From positions 1 through 17,723 of the forward strand of contig URCX01000020.1 of NCBI GenBank assembly GCA_900546465.1: a DNA stretch of 17,723 nucleotides, given 5' to 3'. Positions 1 to 6,643 of the stretch are shown piece by piece. The position numbers were made by a program, and so were the translations under genes. Source of the stretch: an uncultured Bacteroidota bacterium (GTDB lineage: Bacteria > Bacteroidota > Bacteroidia > Bacteroidales > P3). The notes under the pieces were generated by a model. That model made no database searches. It was not told where the DNA came from and saw nothing but the letters and a program-made list of their open reading frames with translations. The first letter of the stretch is position 1. Each line of letters begins with the position of its first letter.

Positions 1-33
1 GGGGATTTGTTTCCCGCCATGCCTCTTTATCTG

Positions 34-121
34 CGGAGAGAAAGGGATTCGAACCCTTGATACCCTTTTGGAGTATACACACTTTCCAGGCGTGCCTCTT
101 CAACCACTCGAGCACCTCTCC
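34..121 (-). tRNA. tRNA-Ser (anticodon GGA)
   Basis: On the minus strand this folds as a class II tRNA. The acceptor stem GGAGAGG pairs with TCTCTCC (last pair G-U), the anticodon arm CACGC/GTGTG encloses the loop CTGGAAA with anticodon GGA, there is a long variable arm, and the T arm contains GGTTCGAATCC. The discriminator is G and the 3' CCA is not encoded, so it would be added by CCA nucleotidyltransferase. It reads UCC/UCU serine codons. A Bacteroidetes promoter lies just upstream at 134-165. Confidence 0.96.
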
Positions 122-133
122 GTTTTGCGTTTG

Positions 134-165
134 CAAAGGTATGACTTTTTCTTCAAACTGCCAAA
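134..165 (-). promoter_or_regulatory. Bacteroidetes-type promoter of tRNA-Ser(GGA)
   Basis: Read on the minus strand, TTTG (162-165) is followed after 20 bp by TACCTTTG (134-141), matching the -33/-7 consensus TTTG-N19-21-TAnnTTTG used by the primary sigma factor of Bacteroidetes. The mature tRNA begins 12 bases downstream of the -7 box, which fits a very short precursor leader. Confidence 0.8.
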
Positions 166-268
166 TTCCTTGAAATTTAATTGTCGTACACCGTCTGCCG
201 GAATTTGTGTTTTATTGCAATAAGTCGTCTGGAATTATCTCTTTTTGAAAGAGTAGGAGAGAGGTATG

Positions 269-303
269 AAAAAAGCGGAGCCCCCTTTGCAGGTAAGCTC
301 CGC
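269..303 (-). terminator. Intrinsic terminator of the deoxyhypusine synthase family gene
   Basis: On the minus strand, GCGGAGC (297-303) pairs with GCTCCGC (275-281), followed directly by six T residues (complement of 269-274). It begins about 20 bases past the stop codon at 325-327, so it ends this transcript before the tRNA-Ser(GGA) gene, which has its own promoter. Confidence 0.85.
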
Positions 304-324
304 TGTGAATTATTCGCTGTCTGC

Positions 325-1341
325 TTAGAACATTTTTGCGAAGTTTCTTGCTTCTCTTTTCTTCCAATCTCCTTTATGGTAAACATAAGAAGCTATAAGA
401 GGAACAACCGTTGTTGCTTCGGCGTAAACCATTTGTTCAAAGGTTGTATCCACTTTTCCCCAAGAACATGCCTCTTTCAAAGTTGAAGACGAGCAAGCTC
501 CGTCTCTTACATCGGCAACGGTTATCTGCACTGCATATTTGTGCATGTCCACTTCGTGTCCCAAAACCTCCGCACAAACGACAGTATCTTGTGCAAAGTT
601 TTTCGGTGTGCCTCCGCCGACCATGAACAAGCCTGTCGTACCGGCTTTGATTTTGATGTTGGTCAATTCCAAGAAGTCTTTAACCGAGTCTATGCTCAAA
701 TGCTTGTCAGGGTTTGCCACTTGGTGCATTACCAAGCCGAAGCCGGCAGAGCAGTCGGAGAATGCAGGGCAGAAAATCGGCACATTATTCTCATAGCATG
801 CCTGTATCAATGAATCCTTTTTCTTGGCTCCTCCGTTTGCCAACCATTTTCCCAATTCCCAAATGAACTCACGAGAGGAGTAAGGGCGGGCTTCCAAGCT
901 GTCGGCTACCATTTTGACTGTCGCATCGCAGTTTTGCAACTCTTCTTCGTCTATATAAGTATCGTAAATTCTATCGACGTAATTGCTTCTCAAATATTTG
1001 TCATCGATAAACGGCGTACCCTTGTAGTGCTTGAAGCCAAGAGCTTCAAAGAAGTCCATATCTATTATGGAAGCTCCCGTTGACACTATGCAATCCACCA
1101 TTTTATTCTTCACCATATCGACATACACCTGCATGCAACCTGCTGCCGAAGTGCTGCCTGCAAGAGTCAATATTATGGAACAATCCTTGTCGTTCACCAT
1201 TCTTTGAAAAATGTCAGCTGCATTGGCAGTATCTCTTGACGAGAATGACATTCCACGCATTGCATCTATCAACTCGGTGGAGTTGATTTTCTTGATGTCG
1301 ATGTGTTCGATTGTTTGCTTCAACAAATCCTTTTTTTCCAT
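325..1341 (-). CDS. Deoxyhypusine synthase family protein (DHS-like)
   Basis: A 338-residue protein of the deoxyhypusine/homospermidine synthase family, which transfers the aminobutyl group of spermidine in an NAD-dependent reaction. Visible family features are STGASIID (about 87-94), the glycine-rich VGGGTPKNF (241-249) and SWGKV with Lys296, aligned with the catalytic lysine that forms the enzyme-imine intermediate in human DHS. The C-terminal block YAEATTVVPLIASYV matches the family. I chose the ATG at 1339-1341: the reading frame is open further upstream, but that part runs through the promoter at 1387-1418 and the divergent tRNA, and the family-like sequence starts at MEKKDLL. Bacteria lack eIF5A, so the substrate is probably a free polyamine (homospermidine-type activity) or is unknown; this is inference. 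It sits alone between two tRNA-Ser genes. Confidence 0.9.
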   Translation of the reverse strand: MEKKDLLKQTIEHIDIKKINSTELIDAMRGMSFSSRDTANAADIFQRMVNDKDCSIILTLAGSTSAAGCMQVYVDMVKNKMVDCIVSTGASIIDMDFFEALGFKHYKGTPFIDDKYLRSNYVDRIYDTYIDEEELQNCDATVKMVADSLEARPYSSREFIWELGKWLANGGAKKKDSLIQACYENNVPIFCPAFSDCSAGFGLVMHQVANPDKHLSIDSVKDFLELTNIKIKAGTTGLFMVGGGTPKNFAQDTVVCAEVLGHEVDMHKYAVQITVADVRDGACSSSTLKEACSWGKVDTTFEQMVYAEATTVVPLIASYVYHKGDWKKREARNFAKMF

Positions 1342-1386
1342 CTTTGTTATGATTAGTTTATTCTTTTGTGTTTCCGAATCAGTTTG

Positions 1387-1418
1387 CAAAGGTATGACTT
1401 TTCGGGCTAAGAGCCAAA
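1387..1418 (-). promoter_or_regulatory. Promoter of the deoxyhypusine synthase family gene
   Basis: On the minus strand, TTTG (1415-1418), 20 bp, then TACCTTTG (1387-1394). This is an exact match to the Bacteroidetes -33/-7 pattern, 46 bases before the chosen start codon. The stretch around the -7 box is nearly identical to that of the tRNA-Ser(GGA) promoter. Confidence 0.82.
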
Positions 1419-1455
1419 AGATTAGAAATTTTTTCCGAGAAAATCGCAGAAAAAG

Positions 1456-1486
1456 TTTGCAGTATTGGGAATTTGATGTACCTTTG
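1456..1486 (+). promoter_or_regulatory. Promoter of tRNA-Ser(UGA)
   Basis: TTTG at 1456-1459, 19 bp, then TACCTTTG at 1479-1486, matching the Bacteroidetes -33/-7 consensus. The tRNA starts at 1492. It is divergent from the promoter at 1387-1418, with about 37 bp between the two -33 boxes. Confidence 0.82.
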
Positions 1487-1491
1487 CAAAC

Positions 1492-1576
1492 GGAAAGTTG
1501 GCAGAGTGGTCGAATGCGGCGGTCTTGAAAACCGTTGATCTTCACGGGTCCGGGGGTTCGAATCCCTCACTTTCCG
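1492..1576 (+). tRNA. tRNA-Ser (anticodon UGA)
   Basis: Class II tRNA fold. The acceptor stem GGAAAGT pairs with ACTTTCC, the anticodon loop is CTTGAAA (anticodon TGA), there is a long variable arm, and the T arm contains GGTTCGAATCC. The discriminator is G, and the following CAC shows that CCA is not encoded. It reads UCA/UCG/UCU serine codons, complementing the tRNA-Ser(GGA) gene at the left edge. Confidence 0.96.
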
Positions 1577-1612
1577 CACAAAAGAGTTAGTAAATTTTTC
1601 ATGTTTGTTTTG

Positions 1613-1646
1613 GGAGTGGTTTTGTTCGGAAAACCGCTCCTTTTTT
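1613..1646 (+). terminator. Intrinsic terminator after tRNA-Ser(UGA)
   Basis: An 11-bp stem with one G-U pair, GGAGTGGTTTT (1613-1623) with AAAACCGCTCC (1630-1640), closes the loop GTTCGG and is followed by six T residues (1641-1646). It lies 36 bases past the tRNA. Confidence 0.88.
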
Positions 1647-1816
1647 ATGCCTGACCGAATTTCTCTCTTAGATATAAAAGCAACCGAATGGCGATTTATT
1701 CGAGTAGAATGGTATTTTCTTTCGGCACAAATAGAAATATGTTACAGCATATCGGCATCAGATTTCCTTTCTTGTATTCCTTGCTGCCATTGAATGAGTA
1801 CTCCGTTGCGAAGAAT

Positions 1817-1846
1817 AAAAAAAGAGCGAGCCTCGACAGCTCGCTC
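1817..1846 (-). terminator. Orphan intrinsic terminator on the minus strand
   Basis: On the minus strand, an 8-bp GC-rich stem GAGCGAGC/GCTCGCTC (1824-1831 with 1839-1846) and a 7-base loop are followed by seven T residues (complement of 1817-1823). On the plus strand the hairpin has no T tract, so the signal points to a minus-strand transcript. No minus-strand gene lies to its right, because htpG runs the other way. Confidence 0.75.
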
Positions 1847-2167
1847 CACCAAATAAATAAAGCCTATGAAAAAGAAGTATTCCCCTCACGGGGATACACA
1901 TTCCTAACGCAAGCAACCTTTTGCTTATTGTATGCTTCTGATAAAAAAATCCGAATTATCATTTCCGACATAAGGAAGTTGCTATCGCTCAATCATCTTT
2001 TCATTCTATATTTTGCCTCTTATCAAGCTGCAATAAGAACCTATTCATCACCATCTTGCGAATATGCGTAAGGCTTAAAGAGAAAATCGAATCGGCATTT
2101 CATTTTCTTGAAATGGTGGTTTATTTTAAGGGATTTGAAAACAGGGTGGGTAAAGGAGTGTTGCCTA

Positions 2168-2182
2168 CTGACAAGTTGTCAG
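2168..2182. promoter_or_regulatory. Perfect palindrome upstream of htpG, possible operator
   Basis: CTGACAA-G-TTGTCAG is a perfect inverted repeat of two 7-bp arms around one base, 78 bases before the htpG start codon. There is no T tract, so it is not a terminator. Its position and symmetry would suit binding of a dimeric regulator, but no known operator is recognised; CIRCE and HrcA-type sites look different. Confidence 0.35.
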
Positions 2183-2260
2183 ATTATGGGCTTTGGAACG
2201 GCTTTTGCCATGGTGTGTATGAAATAATTTGATTTTGAAGACTAATAATAAATAAGAGAT

Positions 2261-4156
2261 ATGAAAGGTTCGATAAATGTAAAGACGGAGAATATTTTTC
2301 CGGTTATCAAGAAGTTTCTTTATTCCGACCATGAAATTTTCCTAAGGGAGATTGTATCCAATGCGGTTGACGCTACGCAGAAATTAAAGACTTTGGCTGC
2401 TTTGGGAGAGTTTAAGGGAGAGTTCGGAGATTGCACCATAGATGTAAAGATTGACGAGAAGGCGAGGACGCTTACGGTAATCGACCGCGGTATCGGTATG
2501 AGTGAGCAGGAGGTCGAGAAGTATATAACTCAAATTGCTTTTTCCGGTGCGGAGGAGTTCGTTGAGAAATACAAGGGTAAAAGCGAATTGGAGGCTAACG
2601 GCTTGATCGGTCATTTCGGATTGGGCTTTTTCTCTGCTTTTATGGTGTCCGATTTGGTGGAGATAAGAACAAAGTCGTTCAAAGATGTGCCTGCGGTTCA
2701 TTGGACTTGTGATGGTAATACGGAATATGATATTGAGCAATGCGATAAGGCGGACAGAGGTACGGAAATCATAATGCATATAGATGAGGCTTCGGGAGAG
2801 TTTTTGCAGGAGCATAGGATTTTGGAGCTTTTGAACAAATATTGCAAGTTCATGCCTGTTGCCATTCGTTTCGGCGAGGAAAGTGTATGGGAAGACAGCG
2901 AAACGGAGAAGGATAAGGACGGCAAGCCTAAACGTGTGGAGAAAAAGAAGGATAGAATCATCAATGATACCAATCCTCTTTGGAAAAGGAAACCGGCTGA
3001 TTTGAAAGAAGAGGATTATAAGGAGTTTTTCCATAAGTTATATCCTATGAACTTTGACGAGCCTTTGTTCCACATTCACTTGAACGTCGATTATCCGTTC
3101 AATCTCACCGGCGTATTGTATTTTCCTAAGGTAAGAAAGAACATAGACCCCAACAGAGACAAAATACAACTTTATTGCAATCAGGTGTTTGTTACAGACA
3201 GCGTAGAGGGAGTTGTTCCGGAGTATATGATGTTGCTAAGGGGTGTATTGGATTCTCCCGATATTCCGTTGAATGTGTCTCGTTCCTATTTGCAAGCAGA
3301 TAGCAATGTGAAGAAAATATCGTCTCATATTTCCAAAAAGGTTGCCGAGAAATTGGAACAGATGTATAAGGAGGATAAAGAGGGCTTCTTGAAGAAATGG
3401 GACGACCTTTCCATTTTCATCAAATATGGAATGATAAGCGATGAAAAATTCTATGACAGAATGTCAAAGGTTTGTCAGTTGAAGAATGTGGCAGGAGAGT
3501 ATTTCACTTTTGACGAATACAAAAAGAAAATAGAGAACTTGCAGACTGATAAGGATAAGAAATTGGTCTTCCTTTACGCACAGAATACCGAGAACCAATA
3601 TCCGTATATCCAAGCGGCAAAGGATAAGGGTTATGACGTACTTTTGATGGACGGCTTGCTCGACAGCCATTTTATTCAGACTTTGGAGCAGAAGTTCAAT
3701 GACGCAAGGTTTGTCAGAATCGACTCCGATACCATAGATAAGTTGATTCCGAAAGACGAGATTATTCCTTCAAAGTTGAATGAGGAGGAATGCAAGAAAG
3801 TGAAAGAGATGGTGGAGATGGTTTTCGATAAGGATAAGTTCACCGTTCAAACCGAAAGCATGGAGCAGACGGCTCAACCTTTCACCATAACCCAAAACGA
3901 GTTTATGAGAAGAATGAAAGAGATGAGCGAAATGGGAGGCGGCATGGCTTCTTTGTACGGAGAAATGCCCGAACATTACAATCTTGTTGTCAATACCAAC
4001 CATGAAATCATTTCAAAGATATTGAACGAACAGGATACGGAAAAGCGTGTCGGCATTCTCAACCAGTTGAAAGACCTTGCACTTTTGCAACAGGGACTTT
4101 TGAAAGGAGAGGCTTTGGACAGCTTCATCAAACGTAGTGTTCAGATAATAGAGTAA
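2261..4156 (+). CDS. htpG: Molecular chaperone HtpG (bacterial Hsp90)
   Basis: A 631-residue cytosolic ATP-dependent chaperone, homodimeric in this family, which remodels client proteins with DnaK. The N-terminal GHKL ATPase fold shows all expected motifs: the N-box EIFLREIVSNAVDA (Glu30, Asn34), DRGIGM (75-80), the lid region GLIGHFGLGFFSAF (about 114-127) and GTEIIMHI. The middle domain contains GVLYFPK and RGVLDSPDIPLNVSRSYLQ, the segment carrying the catalytic arginine. The charged linker near residues 215-235 is rich in Lys, Glu and Asp. Length is close to E. coli HtpG (624). The start ATG follows an A-rich stretch, and family-like sequence begins at once (MKGSINVKTENIFP). It appears monocistronic, ending at a hairpin at 4182-4245, and may be heat-regulated through its unusual upstream region. 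Confidence 0.98.
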   Translation: MKGSINVKTENIFPVIKKFLYSDHEIFLREIVSNAVDATQKLKTLAALGEFKGEFGDCTIDVKIDEKARTLTVIDRGIGMSEQEVEKYITQIAFSGAEEFVEKYKGKSELEANGLIGHFGLGFFSAFMVSDLVEIRTKSFKDVPAVHWTCDGNTEYDIEQCDKADRGTEIIMHIDEASGEFLQEHRILELLNKYCKFMPVAIRFGEESVWEDSETEKDKDGKPKRVEKKKDRIINDTNPLWKRKPADLKEEDYKEFFHKLYPMNFDEPLFHIHLNVDYPFNLTGVLYFPKVRKNIDPNRDKIQLYCNQVFVTDSVEGVVPEYMMLLRGVLDSPDIPLNVSRSYLQADSNVKKISSHISKKVAEKLEQMYKEDKEGFLKKWDDLSIFIKYGMISDEKFYDRMSKVCQLKNVAGEYFTFDEYKKKIENLQTDKDKKLVFLYAQNTENQYPYIQAAKDKGYDVLLMDGLLDSHFIQTLEQKFNDARFVRIDSDTIDKLIPKDEIIPSKLNEEECKKVKEMVEMVFDKDKFTVQTESMEQTAQPFTITQNEFMRRMKEMSEMGGGMASLYGEMPEHYNLVVNTNHEIISKILNEQDTEKRVGILNQLKDLALLQQGLLKGEALDSFIKRSVQIIE

Positions 4157-4181
4157 AGTTTTTTGTTTAGGTTTACTTGGT

Positions 4182-4245
4182 AAAGCCCGTTGTTTGCAAT
4201 TTGTTCCATGCGAGAAAGATTTTGCAAAGGCGGGTTTTGCTTTTT
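4182..4245 (+). terminator. Probable terminator of htpG
   Basis: A long imperfect hairpin starts about 25 bases after the htpG stop. AAAGCCCG pairs with CGGGTTTT, with an inner TTTGCAA/TTGCAAA pairing, and TTTTT follows at 4241-4245. The interrupted stem and large loop make it less certain than the other terminators here. Its 3' side overlaps the -33 box of the next promoter. Confidence 0.6.
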
Positions 4246-4266
4246 AATCGGTATGTGCTATCTTTG
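4236..4266 (+). promoter_or_regulatory. Promoter of the ispE-pepD operon
   Basis: TTTG at 4236-4239, 19 bp, then TATCTTTG at 4259-4266, matching the Bacteroidetes -33/-7 pattern. Transcription would start near 4273, giving a leader of about 65 bases before ispE. Confidence 0.75.
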
Positions 4267-4336
4267 CAAAAAGTTTTTGTTTATGCGGAATTGACTTTCC
4301 GAAGAACAAAATACCGAGTAAAATTGTAGATACTTT

Positions 4337-5158
4337 ATGATATTTTTCCCGAATTGCAAGATTAACATAGGTTTGAGCATTGTTGCTAAACGCCCTGACG
4401 CTTATCATGATATTGAGTCGGTCTTCTACCCCGTGCCTTTGTGCGATGCTTTGGAAATACGCCCCTCAAAAGACGGAGAAACGCATTTCACCCTTTCCGG
4501 TTTGGAGATTGGAGAATGCGAAACGGAGAATAATCTTTGCATGAAAGCCTTGCGTCTGTTGCAAAGGGACTATCCGCAAATAGGAGGAGTGAATGTTCAT
4601 TTGGATAAGGCTGTTCCGGCTTTTGCAGGCTTGGGTGGCGGCAGTGCAGATGCCGCTTATACTCTGCGTTTGACTGATATGCTGTTTTCTCTCGGACTTT
4701 CGGAAGAAGATTTACAGCATTATGCCGGCATGCTCGGCTCGGATTGTTTTTTCTTTCTTCAAGACAAACCCATGTTTGTCCACGGAAGAGGGGAGAAGAT
4801 GGAGAGAACGGAACTGTCTCTTGCGGGAAAATATATCGTTTTGATAAAACCGGACATTAAAATATCGACTTCTGAGGCCTATAAAGGCGTTTTCCCTAAG
4901 CCTTCGCAAATCAATTATAGAGAAATGCCGCCTTTGAACGAGTGGAAAGAGAAGGTGAAAAACGATTTCGAAGACAGCCTGTTACCGAAGTATCCCGTAC
5001 TTGCAGAAATAAAGCAAGTGCTGTATGAAAACGGAGCTTTGTATGCCTCTTTGTCTGGAAGCGGAGCAACGGTCTACGGTATTTTTGAAAAAGAATGTGA
5101 TTTGCAGAGAATAAAACGCCCGAATAATGCGTTTCTTTGGCAAGGAGTATTGAGATAA
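4337..5158 (+). CDS. ispE: 4-diphosphocytidyl-2-C-methyl-D-erythritol kinase (IspE)
   Basis: A 273-residue GHMP-superfamily kinase that phosphorylates the 2-hydroxyl of CDP-methylerythritol in the MEP pathway of isoprenoid synthesis. The substrate/catalytic motif PNCKINIGL contains Lys8, the ATP-binding glycine loop AGLGGGSADAA spans about 97-107, and GSDCFFFL contains Asp136, aligned with the catalytic aspartate of IspE. The C-terminal SLSGSGATVYGIF is the third GHMP motif. Length fits the family (about 270-290). It is the first gene of a probable operon, 30 bases before pepD, with its own promoter at 4236-4266. The pairing with a peptidase has no obvious metabolic logic. Confidence 0.97.
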   Translation: MIFFPNCKINIGLSIVAKRPDAYHDIESVFYPVPLCDALEIRPSKDGETHFTLSGLEIGECETENNLCMKALRLLQRDYPQIGGVNVHLDKAVPAFAGLGGGSADAAYTLRLTDMLFSLGLSEEDLQHYAGMLGSDCFFFLQDKPMFVHGRGEKMERTELSLAGKYIVLIKPDIKISTSEAYKGVFPKPSQINYREMPPLNEWKEKVKNDFEDSLLPKYPVLAEIKQVLYENGALYASLSGSGATVYGIFEKECDLQRIKRPNNAFLWQGVLR

Positions 5159-5188
5159 GTAATAATCAAGAATAAAAAACAAACAGCG

Positions 5189-6643
5189 ATGAGCGAGTTA
5201 TTGAATTTGGAACCAAAGGGTTTGTGGAAGCATTTCGACAAGATTTGTTCCATTCCTCACCCTTCAAAACATGAGGAAAAGATAGTTGCAGCTTTGGTGG
5301 AGTTCGCAAAAGCCAACAACATAGAATACAAAGTCGATGAAACGGGCAACGTAATCATGCGTAAGCCTGCTTCAAAAGGTATGGAAAATCGCAAGGGTGT
5401 TATCCTTCAAGCCCATGTCGATATGGTACCTCAAAAGAATAATGATACCAAACACGATTTTGAGAAAGACCCTATACTGCCTCGCATAAACGGAGAGTGG
5501 GTTTGTGCAACAGGAACGACGCTTGGAGCGGACAACGGCATAGGAGTGTCGGCTGCTTTGGCGGTATTGGAAGACAAGGAGCTTGTTCACGGTCCCATCG
5601 AGGCTTTGTTCACCATTGATGAGGAGACGGGAATGACCGGAGCTTTCGGTTTGAAGGCAGGAGAGCTTAACGGAGACATTCTTTTGAACCTTGATTCCGA
5701 GACGGAGGGCGAATTGTACGTAGGTTGTGCCGGAGGTGTCGATGCAACCATACGTTTCGACTTCAAGAAAGAGGCAATGCCGGCAGGCTATCAGGCTTTG
5801 ACATTGAGCGTAAAGGGAATGAAGGGCGGACATTCCGGTATGGATATAATACTCGGCAGAGGCAATGCCAACAAAACTTTGTTCCGTGTGCTTAAAGCAT
5901 TAGAAAAATTCGATTGCAGGCTTGGAGAAATCAATGGTGGAAGCCTTCGTAATGCCATTCCGAGGGAAGCCTTCTGCACAATAGCCATTCCAACTGCCAA
6001 GTTGAGCGAAGCAAAAGCCGAGGTGAAGAACTTTGAAAGCATTGTGAAGAATGAACTTTCCGCAGTGGAGCCTGATGTAACCATAAGCCTTGAAGAGACT
6101 TGTTCTTGCAGTTTTTTAATCGACCAAGACACCGCAAGAAGAGTGATAAGAACCGTTTACGCATGTCCCAACGGTATTTACAGAATGAGCGATTCGATGG
6201 AAAACCTTGTCGAAACCTCGTCCAACCTTGCCATTGTGAAGACTGAGGGCGAACAAATCGTCGCTTGTGCATTGTTGAGAAGCTCCGTTGATACGGCGAA
6301 AGCCGACTTTGCGGAAATGATGGCAAGCGTTGTCGAATTGGCAGGCGGAAAAATCGAGTTCACCGGCGGTTATCCGGGTTGGAAACCGAACATGCATTCG
6401 CCTATATTGGAGACCATGACCGCCACATACAAGAAATTATTTGGCAGAACGCCGAAAGTGATGGCGATACACGCAGGATTGGAGTGCGGACTCTTGGGAG
6501 GAGTTTACAAAAACTGGGATATGATTTCTTTCGGTCCTACAATCAAGCACCCACATTCCCCTGACGAAAAAGTGAACATAAATTCAGTCAAATTGTTCTG
6601 GGATTATTTGACAGAGACATTGAAGAATGTTCCTACGAAGTAA
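5189..6643 (+). CDS. pepD: Aminoacyl-histidine dipeptidase (PepD family, M20C)
   Basis: A 484-residue cytosolic di-zinc metallopeptidase that hydrolyses Xaa-His and other dipeptides. The zinc and catalytic residues of the M20 family can be placed: QAHVDMV (His76, Asp78), LGADNGIG (Asp115, bridging), FTIDEETGMTGA (Glu145/Glu146, general base and ligand), NLDSETEGE (Asp169), and a C-terminal PHSPDEKVNI (His456). A lid/dimerisation domain lies between, around residues 190-370. Length fits PepD (about 485). The start ATG follows AAACAGCG and gives a normal N terminus. The last 17 bases overlap the next gene, suggesting translational coupling. A terminator-like hairpin follows the stop codon (6666-6695). 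Confidence 0.96.
   Translation: MSELLNLEPKGLWKHFDKICSIPHPSKHEEKIVAALVEFAKANNIEYKVDETGNVIMRKPASKGMENRKGVILQAHVDMVPQKNNDTKHDFEKDPILPRINGEWVCATGTTLGADNGIGVSAALAVLEDKELVHGPIEALFTIDEETGMTGAFGLKAGELNGDILLNLDSETEGELYVGCAGGVDATIRFDFKKEAMPAGYQALTLSVKGMKGGHSGMDIILGRGNANKTLFRVLKALEKFDCRLGEINGGSLRNAIPREAFCTIAIPTAKLSEAKAEVKNFESIVKNELSAVEPDVTISLEETCSCSFLIDQDTARRVIRTVYACPNGIYRMSDSMENLVETSSNLAIVKTEGEQIVACALLRSSVDTAKADFAEMMASVVELAGGKIEFTGGYPGWKPNMHSPILETMTATYKKLFGRTPKVMAIHAGLECGLLGGVYKNWDMISFGPTIKHPHSPDEKVNINSVKLFWDYLTETLKNVPTK

Larger units (their letters stand above)
1647..2260. other. Long intergenic region between tRNA-Ser(UGA) and htpG
   Basis: About 610 bases without a convincing protein gene. The plus-strand frame open from 1688 to 2071 has no family-like sequence and runs through the hairpin at 1824-1846. 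The region contains an orphan minus-strand terminator (1817-1846), a small hairpin GTAT-CCCC/GGGG-ATAC near 1888-1908, and a perfect 15-bp palindrome (2168-2182). I found no consensus -33/-7 promoter for htpG; it may use an alternative sigma factor or a degenerate promoter. Confidence 0.6.

Noticed and set aside
1688..2071. Open frame of 127 codons on plus between tRNA-Ser(UGA) and htpG
   Set aside because: It has no family-like sequence, signal peptide or promoter, and it reads through the hairpin of the minus-strand terminator.
2168..2182. CIRCE heat-shock element at htpG
   Set aside because: CIRCE has two 9-bp arms (TTAGCACTC) around nine bases; this palindrome has 7-bp arms, a 1-base centre and a different sequence.
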